15,482 nucleotides of DNA from Kiritimatiellia bacterium (GTDB lineage: Bacteria > Verrucomicrobiota > Kiritimatiellia > RFP12 > UBA1067): contig JAGBZQ010000029.1 of assembly GCA_017628165.1 (NCBI GenBank), positions 1 to 15,482 of the forward strand, in the 5' to 3' direction. The first letter of the stretch is position 1, and each line of letters opens with the position of its first letter. The notes below the pieces were generated by a model. The model searched no databases. It was not told the DNA's origin and saw only the letters and a program-made list of their open reading frames with translations. A program made the translations under genes and the position numbers. Positions 1 through 6,120 of the stretch are shown here, in pieces.

Positions 1-246
1 CTCTGTAGATTTTAGCTCAATAATTACTTTATCATCCACGAGTAAATCAATACGAAAGGCATTTTCAAGTAATACCCCCTCATATTCAAATGAAATGCTT
101 TTTTGTCTCTCTACCTTATGCCCTCGCTTCTTCAACTCAATCTCAAGAAGCGTCTCATACATTGATTCAAGCAACCCAGCCCCAAATTGTCTGTGTAGTT
201 TGATTGATGCATCAAGTATATCTCCCGTTATCTTATTTTCTGTCAT
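1..246 (-). CDS. GxxExxY family protein (PD-(D/E)XK-like), partial
   Basis: The ATG at 246..244 opens a frame that runs to the window edge, giving the first 82 residues of a protein usually about 125 long; the C-terminus is outside the window. I translated it by hand: it starts MTENKITGDILDASIKLHRQ and contains the family signature G-A-G-L-L-E-S-M-Y-E at about residues 22-31. Near the end, R-I-D-L-L-V-D-D-K-V-I-I-E-L-K-S carries the D...ExK arrangement of a PD-(D/E)XK nuclease-like fold. GxxExxY proteins are widespread, small and of unproven function; a nuclease role is only suggested by the fold. Upstream there is a TATAAT-like hexamer (complement of 259..264) and GGAG four bases before the ATG. 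No convincing -35 was found. The gene is AT-richer than the operon at 3968-8319, and a tandem CGCAGAG repeat lies about 90 bp upstream. Confidence 0.85.
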   Translation of the reverse strand, partial: MTENKITGDILDASIKLHRQFGAGLLESMYETLLEIELKKRGHKVERQKSISFEYEGVLLENAFRIDLLVDDKVIIELKSTE

Positions 247-332
247 AATGCTCCACATATTATAAGTTTACTCTGTCGTATTTTCGCATATGTTTATTAA
301 AAAAGCAAGCTCTTACCCTCCTCCACCCAAAA

Positions 333-356
333 CTCTGCGCCTCTGCGTCTCTGCGC
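333..356. repeat. Three tandem 8-bp units (ctctgcgN)
   Basis: Three consecutive 8-mers, ctctgcgc, ctctgcgt and ctctgcgc, occupy 333-340, 341-348 and 349-356; on the minus strand they read CGCAGAG-type repeats. This lies in the 289-bp gap between the secreted protein gene and the GxxExxY gene. From memory, similar CGCAGAGG/CGCAGAGA tracts occur dispersed in many bacterial genomes and upstream of GxxExxY genes, but I could not search for this. No coding role is seen. Confidence 0.7.
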
Positions 357-483
357 GAGCTATAATGCGCATATCCCAGGCAATAGCGATATGTGCGACT
401 ACAGCAAAACCTCCCCACCCTCTCAGCGAGAAGTGGCCGGCACGGCAGAATTCCATTCGCCCTCCTTGCCAACAAGAACACGA

Positions 484-511
484 AAGCCCGCGAGATTTCT
501 CCCGCGGGCTT
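484..511 (-). terminator. Rho-independent terminator after the secreted protein gene
   Basis: AAGCCCGCG (484-492) pairs perfectly with CGCGGGCTT (503-511), a 9-bp GC-rich stem around a 10-nt loop. It lies 24 bp beyond the stop codon at 536. On the minus strand it is followed by a moderately T-rich run; on the plus strand TTCGTTTT follows, so it may work in both directions. Confidence 0.8.
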
Positions 512-535
512 CGTTTTGCTGAACCTTAAGTCAGG

Positions 536-2803
536 CTAGTTCTGGGCCGGAAGGACATCCGTCACCACAACCTTGAAGAATTGGGCATCGCCACTCTTCT
601 CAACGGCAGGAGGATTGACACCCTTCTGAGTCGCCCAGGCAGGGGTCGCGCCATTCAAGTTGGAGAGTGTTGTCGCGGACTTAACTCCGTAGAAGAGGAA
701 GTTCTTACGATCAGGAACATTGAGCTTCACAACGTCCTTTTGACCGTCAGTAGCAAACTCCATCGGCTTGATGGTGTTGCCGCCTTCCGTAGACTCACCA
801 ATCGCAGGCTTCACCGTATCATTGAGCACAAGCATAACCTTGCCGCCAACAAGCTTAGCTGAATAGTGATTCGGGAATGTTACAAACACAACACCCTTAT
901 CATTAACGATCTGAGTCTTATCCTCGCTAACCTTCCAACCTTCGGGAAGCGTAACTTCCGTCGTGGAGTTGACGGTCTCGGGATCCGCGAAGTCCTCGGC
1001 CTCGAGTACATCCTCGCCAGCCATCGGCTTCTCATCAGCCTTCTCCTCTACCGTGTAGTAGCCGTCAACGGCCTCAGTCGTCGGGATATATCCCTCAGCG
1101 CAAAGGCTGTCCATCAAAGGAACATTGAATGTGCCACCCGAGACAGCAACGCAATTGTCCTGACCAAGGATTGCACCAATATCCCAATCAACACTCGTAT
1201 CCGTCTCTGCGACTGTGAACCTACCGCCAGTAACCGTTGCCGTGGCGCAAGTAGCATCAATCAAAACACCCGTTGCATCATACTTACCAATAGCGTTGAG
1301 ACAGTTGTAACTGGCCTCAAAATTGCCGCCCTTGATGGTAGCATTACCAACAAAGACGCCAATCAAGTATTCAGCCTTCTTGCCGATAATTGAACCACTC
1401 TCAACCGTCAAGGATCCGGGCTCATCAATATTCTCAATGAAGGTGCCAATGCCAAAGCCGTAGCTACCAGGCACATTAATCACACCGCCGCCAACAGAAT
1501 CCTTAATCGTAAGCGCACCCTTAACAACCACTGCATAACCCTGATCATTCGCCAAGGTGAGCGTCTGGCCATTGAGATCAATGACAGCGGTCTCAGCAAC
1601 CGTAAGTTTCTCGATAAGCGTTGCGTCCTCGGTCAACTTAATCGTTTCACCACCAGCAGCTTTAATAGCATCAGTGAGAGTCTCGAACGGAGTATCTACA
1701 CCAGCAATCGTGACCGTGAAGGGCTCAACGGGCTCCTCAACCTGCTTCTCAATAATCTTGAGCGTAATCTGGCTACCAGCTTCGGGCAACGTAACCGTAA
1801 CAACCCAACGGTCATTAACAAACGTACCGTCCGCAACCTCGTAGTCATCACCAGGGGCAAGGAAGAATGTTACAGAAGTTGCGTCCACAGGAACTGTAAG
1901 AGCAAAATCTGCCGTCTCATCTGTTTCGCCATCATAAAGAGAGACAGATACTTCGTCCGCCTCGCCAATCTGATACTGAGCAGATCCAATCAAGCTCCCT
2001 ACCGAGTCATCCACAATAACAGTGTAACTCTTCGTTTCGGGCGCAATCGGATCCTCAGTCGTCCAAACGAGGTCGTCAATCGCCCCCTTGCCCTTGAAGG
2101 AGACGGAAGAAATACGATTATACAATCCTACGCCTTCACTATACTCAGTAGTATACGGCACAAGGCTATAAAAAGGTTTATCTGCAACAATTTCATTAGA
2201 ATCCAAATAGACCCTAAACACCGTAAGGTTAGGACGGCCCTCGGCAGTCTCTACATTTGCAGCAATAGAAAGCCTATGCCACGAATTCGGTTCGATAGTT
2301 TCCGATGTTTCGAAAATCATAGGATCGGCCTTGGGCAGGAAATCATCATCCAACTCCGCTGCCGTGACACAAAGCTTATAGGTAGACTGTCCGCCCTCCC
2401 CTTCGCCAGAGATTTCCTTCAGCCAAACGATAAGCTTATCGCCTGCCGTCGCCTCAGGAGCATCCTCCGTGGCAGTAAACTGAACCCAGGAGTCAAAATA
2501 AAGGCCATCTCCGATATCCCTTGCCGTGCCATCAGCTTTAACTTCACGCACAAGCTCCTCTTCAACATCAATAGAAAGGGCATTACTTGCGCCTTCGCCT
2601 TCGCCGCGCGTCACCCACTCAAACTCGGGGTCAGTACCGCCACCAGACCAATACAACTCGCCGTCATCATTTCCGCCATCATCTAAGCCAACAGAGAACT
2701 TTTCAGCGATGTAGTTTTCAAAAGACGCGCTGTTAAGCACATCTGCCTTGGCTACAAGCGCTAATGACGCTGTGGCCACAATGCTAATTAATAGTTTTTT
2801 CAT
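536..2803 (-). CDS. Secreted LamG/beta-helix surface protein
   Basis: This is a 755-residue exported protein of unknown precise function. Residues 1-20 form a clear Sec signal peptide (MKKLLISIVATASLALVAKA). Residues about 25-250 look like a concanavalin/LamG-type beta-sandwich, with S-W-H-R-L-S at 174-179 and a terminal A-I-D-D-L-V-W at 241-247. Residues about 258-350 look Ig-like. Residues about 362-566 read as a parallel beta-helix (pectate-lyase-like) with recurring G-G-x-F turns: KGGNF near 491, TGGRF near 525 and SGGTF near 555. The composition is acidic, as is common in secreted proteins. No catalytic motif was recognised, so binding or adhesion is an inference. The ATG at 2803 is supported by AGGAG ten bases upstream (complement of 2814-2818). 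One copy of the 57-bp repeat lies just upstream, and a strong terminator follows. Confidence 0.85.
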   Translation of the reverse strand: MKKLLISIVATASLALVAKADVLNSASFENYIAEKFSVGLDDGGNDDGELYWSGGGTDPEFEWVTRGEGEGASNALSIDVEEELVREVKADGTARDIGDGLYFDSWVQFTATEDAPEATAGDKLIVWLKEISGEGEGGQSTYKLCVTAAELDDDFLPKADPMIFETSETIEPNSWHRLSIAANVETAEGRPNLTVFRVYLDSNEIVADKPFYSLVPYTTEYSEGVGLYNRISSVSFKGKGAIDDLVWTTEDPIAPETKSYTVIVDDSVGSLIGSAQYQIGEADEVSVSLYDGETDETADFALTVPVDATSVTFFLAPGDDYEVADGTFVNDRWVVTVTLPEAGSQITLKIIEKQVEEPVEPFTVTIAGVDTPFETLTDAIKAAGGETIKLTEDATLIEKLTVAETAVIDLNGQTLTLANDQGYAVVVKGALTIKDSVGGGVINVPGSYGFGIGTFIENIDEPGSLTVESGSIIGKKAEYLIGVFVGNATIKGGNFEASYNCLNAIGKYDATGVLIDATCATATVTGGRFTVAETDTSVDWDIGAILGQDNCVAVSGGTFNVPLMDSLCAEGYIPTTEAVDGYYTVEEKADEKPMAGEDVLEAEDFADPETVNSTTEVTLPEGWKVSEDKTQIVNDKGVVFVTFPNHYSAKLVGGKVMLVLNDTVKPAIGESTEGGNTIKPMEFATDGQKDVVKLNVPDRKNFLFYGVKSATTLSNLNGATPAWATQKGVNPPAVEKSGDAQFFKVVVTDVLPAQN

Positions 2804-2839
2804 AGTGAGTTTACTCCTAACTTTTTTTTCAGCATCTCA

Positions 2840-2868
2840 ATTCTACCAAAAAATCTCTTCCCCCGCAA
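2840..2868 (-). promoter_or_regulatory. Possible promoter of the secreted protein gene
   Basis: On the minus strand TTGCGG (complement of 2863-2868), a 17-nt spacer and TAGAAT (complement of 2840-2845, 5 of 6 to consensus) would start transcription near 2833. That leaves a leader of about 30 nt containing the AGGAG at 2814-2818. The -35 is poor and overlaps the hairpin, so this is tentative. The same site in copy A reads TAGCAT. Confidence 0.3.
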
Positions 2869-2875
2869 GGGGGAA
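2848..2875 (-). terminator. Terminator-like hairpin in repeat copy B
   Basis: On the minus strand TTCCCCC pairs with GGGGGAA across a 4-nt TTGC loop, followed by GAG and a run of six T (complement of 2848-2853). It lies about 90 bp after the rhuM stop and could end that transcript. The three-base spacer before the T run weakens it slightly. Confidence 0.55.
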
Positions 2876-2963
2876 ATTTTCAATGTCGTGTAATGAAAGA
2901 TGAGTAAAGGGGGGAAGAGATGAAACTATAACTCCAAACTCACAACTCACCCACTCCTACACT

Positions 2964-3872
2964 CTAGACTAACATCCCAAACGCAGACTTCTTAATGCGC
3001 TCAATCTCGCCAGAATCAAGCCTCGTAAATGCAAAACACTTCTTTCCTAAATCCTTAAGCGATGCACCGATAAGATACAATTCTTTGTCATCAACAATCA
3101 AGAAGCGATCATGGAATGATTCGGTATAATTAACGGTGAGCTTCGGATATTGAGAATTGAAAACCTTAACATCCTCATCTGAAATCTTATGATGCGGCAC
3201 ATGCTTCTTGTCATAATGCTCTGAGGTAAAAATTGTCAATTTTACACCTTTGCGCTTTTTCGCGAAAATGTCGATCGTCTCCGTTGTAGCCCAATTATCA
3301 ATCAAAATAAGCGATTTCTTCGCCCCCGATACGAGCTTCAGCACTAACGCCCTCGCATCCCACAACTGCCCGTCGTAAAACACACCTTGCAGTGGCGGCG
3401 TCTCAGTCTGAATAAAGAAATCAATTTTATTCTTCAATTCTGTAATGTCGCTTTCTTGCTTAGCAAAACGCCTATCTACCTTATCTTCCAATTGATTAAG
3501 GCGAGTGTTTACAGCGTAACCACGTATTAAATATTCCTTCAATACACCAGTTGCCCATTGCCTAAAATGCGTACCCTGAAGTGATTTTACACGATAGCCA
3601 ACTGATATAACCACATCAAGATTATAGAATGCAACCTGATATGTCTTACCATCACTGGCAGTATATGCATTTTTTGCATAAACTGAATTTTTGTCCAACT
3701 CTCCCTCCTTGAAAATATTACCGACATGTCGAGCAATAACAGATTGGTCTCTGCCAAAAAGCAACGCCATCTGCTCCTGAGTCAACCACACCGTCTCATT
3801 TTCAAGACGCACATCCAACCGAACCGTTTCGTTCGGCTGATATACAATAATCTGATTTTCGCACTCTGTCAT
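2964..3872 (-). CDS. rhuM: RhuM-family protein (virulence RhuM, KilA/ORF6N-like)
   Basis: This 302-residue protein matches the RhuM family in layout and length. Residues about 27-52 (T-V-W-L-T-Q-E-Q-M-A-L-L-F) are the DNA-binding-like N-terminal region. The conserved block from Y-N-L-D-V-V-I-S-V-G-Y-R-V-K-S (83-97) to F-R-Q-W-A (103-107) follows. Residues about 123-153 look coiled-coil. The C-terminal part (about 160-285) resembles a degenerate phospholipase-D-like fold, with H254-D-R-F-L-I-V and G-A-S-L-K-D-L-G-K-K. RhuM was named from a Salmonella pathogenicity island; its molecular function is not settled, and relatives occur as scattered accessory genes. No good Shine-Dalgarno precedes the ATG at 3872. 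The gene is AT-richer than the adjacent operon and is bracketed by two 57-bp direct repeats, which fits horizontal acquisition. Confidence 0.85.
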   Translation of the reverse strand: MTECENQIIVYQPNETVRLDVRLENETVWLTQEQMALLFGRDQSVIARHVGNIFKEGELDKNSVYAKNAYTASDGKTYQVAFYNLDVVISVGYRVKSLQGTHFRQWATGVLKEYLIRGYAVNTRLNQLEDKVDRRFAKQESDITELKNKIDFFIQTETPPLQGVFYDGQLWDARALVLKLVSGAKKSLILIDNWATTETIDIFAKKRKGVKLTIFTSEHYDKKHVPHHKISDEDVKVFNSQYPKLTVNYTESFHDRFLIVDDKELYLIGASLKDLGKKCFAFTRLDSGEIERIKKSAFGMLV

Positions 3873-3881
3873 ACTTTACTT

Positions 3882-3896
3882 GCAACATCGCAACAT
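3882..3896. repeat. Tandem 8-mer (GCAACATC) before the rhuM start, possible operator
   Basis: GCAACATC (3882-3889) is followed directly by GCAACAT (3890-3896), nine bases upstream of the rhuM ATG. Closely spaced short direct repeats in front of a predicted DNA-binding protein could be an autoregulatory site, but this is only inference. A weak promoter, TTGAGA-18-TATGTT, would start partly within repeat copy A and overlap this tandem. Confidence 0.35.
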
Positions 3897-3907
3897 AGGC
3901 CACACTG

Positions 3908-3964
3908 TTTCAGCATCTCAATGCTACCAAAAAATCTCTTCCCCCGCAAGGGGGAAATTTTCAA
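3908..3964. repeat. 57-bp direct repeat, copy A
   Basis: This copy matches 2827-2883 at 56 of 57 bases. It begins 3 bp after the carboxypeptidase stop codon and ends 35 bp before the rhuM start codon (minus-strand sense). Besides the ccccc-gcaa-ggggg hairpin, this copy has a second small hairpin, AGCAT-ctca-ATGCT (3912-3925), which the single mismatch breaks in copy B. Confidence 0.95.
3929..3956 (-). terminator. Terminator-like hairpin after the carboxypeptidase operon
   Basis: On the minus strand TTCCCCC-TTGC-GGGGGAA, then GAG and six T, lies immediately after the stop codon at 3968. It is well placed to end the transcript of the rnfE-to-carboxypeptidase operon. It lies wholly inside repeat copy A. 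Confidence 0.65.
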
Positions 3965-3967
3965 GTT

Positions 3968-4918
3968 TCAGAAACTGATCGCGTCAAGCGCATCTGAAAG
4001 ACGATGGCGTGCGACGGAATCACGCTGAGAACGCGAAGAAGAGCCTAAAACAATCACTATCGCCCTCTTGCCGTTTCTCTTTCCCGTGACAATCACCGAA
4101 GATCCGCCAGCATCTATATAACCCGTCTTGAGCCCATCCACAGCCTCCGTCCCGTCAGGATTGAAAATCTTAAGAGCGTCTTTCACCATCACATTGTTGT
4201 GATTCACAAAACGCTGCACCTTGCCGCCGGGGAGCTGAGCATCGTAATACTTAAGAGAGGTGTACTTTAAAATTTCAGGATGACGCTTTAAAAGCGCCAT
4301 CGCCATTTTTGCGAGATCTATGCAAGTGCTCGAATTAAAATTGCCCTTTCCCCCAAACGGAGGAAGCCCATTCGGATTGTAGAATTTTGTAGACGACATC
4401 CCGAGTGATCTGGCTTTCGCGTTCATACGCTCAACAAACTTCTCCATCGTGCCGGAACACTTCTCCGCCAGAAAAATCGCGCAGTCGTTGGCGCTCTTGA
4501 CCATCAAGGCCTTCAGCATCGCATCCACGGTCATAGAGTCGCCAGACTTAAGCCCTATCGCGCTGGGCTGCCGCAAATGGCGATCAACCTGCGTCTTGAC
4601 CGGAGAAGCCACAACAAGATCCTTCAATGAAAAGCGACCGCTTTTGATATCGTCGAAAACCAAAAACGCCGTCATCAGCTTTGTGATACTCGCGGGATAG
4701 GCGATTTCAGAGGCCTTGTCAGAAAAAAGGACCCGTCCTGAATCCGCATCCACCGCCAAAACGCCTACATAAGGAGTCTTTCTATATCGGCTCTCGTGAG
4801 GCTTCGGCGCGTTTTTGGCGACTTGCCGCACTTGACTTCTCTTCGGAGCAGAATAAACTGCTTCGCAAAAGGAAAAGCATGCGAGCGCGGCAAGCGCCAC
4901 TCTAAAAAGGCGCGTCAC
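3968..4918 (-). CDS. D-alanyl-D-alanine carboxypeptidase (low-molecular-mass PBP, peptidase S11)
   Basis: This 316-residue exported enzyme trims the terminal D-Ala from peptidoglycan stem peptides. All three penicillin-binding motifs are present in order: S77-I-T-K80 (nucleophile serine), S142-A-N144 and K264-T-G266. Residues 1-24 look like a signal peptide (V-T-R-L-F-R, then a hydrophobic run, ending Y-S-A). No typical C-terminal amphipathic anchor is evident after residue 300. A longer open frame extends up to 5284, but it runs through the upstream gene in another frame and reads as non-protein there. I chose GTG at 4918-4916 because it overlaps the upstream TGA (GTGA, four bases) and puts the signal peptide at the N-terminus. 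It is the last gene of the operon; translation probably re-initiates after the zinc-ribbon/EIIA gene. Confidence 0.9.
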   Translation of the reverse strand: MTRLFRVALAALACFSFCEAVYSAPKRSQVRQVAKNAPKPHESRYRKTPYVGVLAVDADSGRVLFSDKASEIAYPASITKLMTAFLVFDDIKSGRFSLKDLVVASPVKTQVDRHLRQPSAIGLKSGDSMTVDAMLKALMVKSANDCAIFLAEKCSGTMEKFVERMNAKARSLGMSSTKFYNPNGLPPFGGKGNFNSSTCIDLAKMAMALLKRHPEILKYTSLKYYDAQLPGGKVQRFVNHNNVMVKDALKIFNPDGTEAVDGLKTGYIDAGGSSVIVTGKRNGKRAIVIVLGSSSRSQRDSVARHRLSDALDAISF

Positions 4919-5748
4919 TTTACAGTATGACGCGTTGCCTTGACAAGTGCCTTCCAGAGCGCTGCCGGATCCGCGGCAGAAAGGACGGCATCCAGATTCT
5001 CCTTCTTGGAGAACGCCTGTATGATGCCGGACATAAGCCTTAGATAGAATGCCGATACGGCCACGGGAATCGCAGAGAGGAACACCACATGAACCTTCTC
5101 GCCATCCCAATCGATGCCTTTCTTCGAAACTCCCATCGCGAGGGTAAGGCCACCGCCTTCCACTCCGCGCACGTGAGGAAACGCAAGCGATCCGCCAATG
5201 GCCGTGGAAAGTACAGCCTCGCGGTCCATCGCCTTGGCAATGAGAGACTCGGCGTTGGAAATGAACTTGCAGCTCTCCATGCATCTGGCAAGAGCGGTTA
5301 TGGCGCCCTCACGCGTATCTGCATCAAGATCGACAATCATCAGCTCGGCGGCGCTGAAACGCGAAATCCCCGTCTTCGGATCATCACGGTCACGGTCATT
5401 GCGCTCGGCGACATTCTGCGCCTCGTCGGCCTCCGCCGCAAAAAGAATGCGCCCGCAGCTTGAGCAGGTAACGAGATGCTTGGCAAGCTTCACCTGCTGG
5501 CTCTGCGCAATGGGGACTTGCATCCCGCAGACAGCGCAGCAGCCGTTTGACATCGCGGCCATAACGATGTGACTGCGCTTGTAAAGGCGAGAGTAAAGCC
5601 CCGCCACCTGGGCGTCCATCTTATCCTGCAACTCCGCAATGGCGTCGTTGAGGGTGTCGAGATGGCTGCCGTCACCTGTCTGGTGATGCTCATCGCGGGT
5701 CAATACAAGCTCCTGGAGCTGACGAAGGTTGTTTAGCTGACTTTTCAT
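4915..5748 (-). CDS. Zinc-ribbon / PTS EIIA-like fusion protein
   Basis: This 277-residue cytoplasmic protein joins two unrelated modules. Residues 1-65 are helical, heptad-like and charged. A four-cysteine zinc ribbon follows, with C71-A-V-C74 and C95-S-S-C98, resembling the C4-type zinc ribbon found after coiled coils. Residues about 132-275 match a type-2 PTS EIIA (PtsN-like) domain: the segment A-I-G-G-S-L-A-F-P-H192 aligns with the phosphohistidine motif of EIIA-Ntr, and V-H-V-V-F-L-S-A-I-P resembles the beta-strand that follows. A phosphorelay or regulatory role is therefore likely, but no EI/HPr partner is visible here. The ATG at 5748 shares one base with the stop of the repressor gene upstream (TAATG), and the 3' end overlaps the carboxypeptidase GTG. 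Function is inferred from domains only. Confidence 0.85.
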   Translation of the reverse strand: MKSQLNNLRQLQELVLTRDEHHQTGDGSHLDTLNDAIAELQDKMDAQVAGLYSRLYKRSHIVMAAMSNGCCAVCGMQVPIAQSQQVKLAKHLVTCSSCGRILFAAEADEAQNVAERNDRDRDDPKTGISRFSAAELMIVDLDADTREGAITALARCMESCKFISNAESLIAKAMDREAVLSTAIGGSLAFPHVRGVEGGGLTLAMGVSKKGIDWDGEKVHVVFLSAIPVAVSAFYLRLMSGIIQAFSKKENLDAVLSAADPAALWKALVKATRHTVK

Positions 5749-6116
5749 TAACTCTTTCCCGTGTAGGTTCTTATTTTATCTAAAGTTTCTGCGGAGAGAA
5801 TATGCTCCATCCGACATGCGTCGATCTCGGCGGTTCTTGGGCTTACGCCAAGCTTGACGAGAAACGACGTAAGAAGCTTGTGGCGCGCATGGACGGACCT
5901 GGCAAGGCGTGCGCCCTTAGCCGTGAGCTCAATCGAAGAGTAGGGCTCCTGTATAACAAGCTCCAGACTCTTAAGCTCATGGATGGCCTTGACGACGCTC
6001 GGCATCTTGACATCGAGCAGCTTCGCGACATCGCGCACGCACGCGCTGCCCGACGCCTCTATGAGCCGGTAAACCGCTTCAAGATAATCTTCAAGACTCT
6101 GCGTCATCGCACCCAT
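5748..6116 (-). CDS. Metal-dependent transcriptional repressor, MntR/DtxR family
   Basis: This 122-residue regulator has an N-terminal winged helix (about 6-68) and a short dimerisation/metal-binding part (about 69-118), without the C-terminal SH3-like domain of full DtxR, as in MntR. Likely ligands by comparison with the family are D10 and E13 (S-L-E-D-Y-L-E, like MntR D8/E11), H79 (R-H-K-L-L, like H77), and C101, E104 and H105 (A-C-R-M-E-H). The Cys where Bacillus MntR has Glu99 is DtxR- or TroR-like. It would sense Mn2+ or Fe2+ and repress uptake genes; no such genes are in the window. I chose ATG 6116 because GGGAG lies eight bases upstream; ATG 6107 is an alternative. A TTG at 6119 is also open but less likely. 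It follows the oxidoreductase-like gene after four bases. Confidence 0.88.
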   Translation of the reverse strand: MGAMTQSLEDYLEAVYRLIEASGSACVRDVAKLLDVKMPSVVKAIHELKSLELVIQEPYSSIELTAKGARLARSVHARHKLLTSFLVKLGVSPRTAEIDACRMEHILSAETLDKIRTYTGKS

Positions 6117-6120
6117 CAAA

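Larger units (their letters stand above)
247..535. other. Intergenic region with terminator and tandem repeat
   Basis: No convincing gene lies here. Two short open frames exist (260-481 minus, 290-529 plus), but neither has a ribosome binding site or recognisable protein features, and they overlap each other. The region holds the terminator at 484-511, the CGCAGAG tandem repeat at 333-356, and a possible -10 hexamer for the GxxExxY gene at 259-264. Confidence 0.6.
2827..2883. repeat. 57-bp direct repeat, copy B
   Basis: This copy matches 3908-3964 at 56 of 57 positions; the single difference is t at 2842 versus g at 3923. It lies between the rhuM stop and the secreted protein gene. It contains a hairpin, ccccc-gcaa-ggggg (2860-2873). 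The two copies bracket the rhuM-family gene exactly and have unrelated sequence outside the repeat. Confidence 0.95.

Noticed and set aside
333..356. CRISPR-like repeats
   Set aside because: Contiguous 8-bp units with no spacers; no cas genes in the window.
260..529. Two small overlapping open frames, 260-481 minus (73 aa) and 290-529 plus (79 aa)
   Set aside because: No ribosome binding site, no recognisable features, mutual overlap, and they include the tandem repeat and terminator. The minus frame is not in register with the GxxExxY start.
866..1393. Plus-strand open frame of 175 aa
   Set aside because: Antisense of the beta-helix region of the secreted protein; no ribosome binding site.
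3908..3964. Integron attC site for the rhuM cassette
   Set aside because: The repeat has small hairpins but no recognisable R'/R'' core sites (GTTRRRY) in an attC layout, and no integrase is present.
4919..5284. N-terminal extension of the carboxypeptidase frame by 122 residues
   Set aside because: It lies entirely inside the well-supported zinc-ribbon/EIIA gene in another frame, and reads as Arg/Cys-rich non-protein sequence. The signal peptide begins at GTG 4918.
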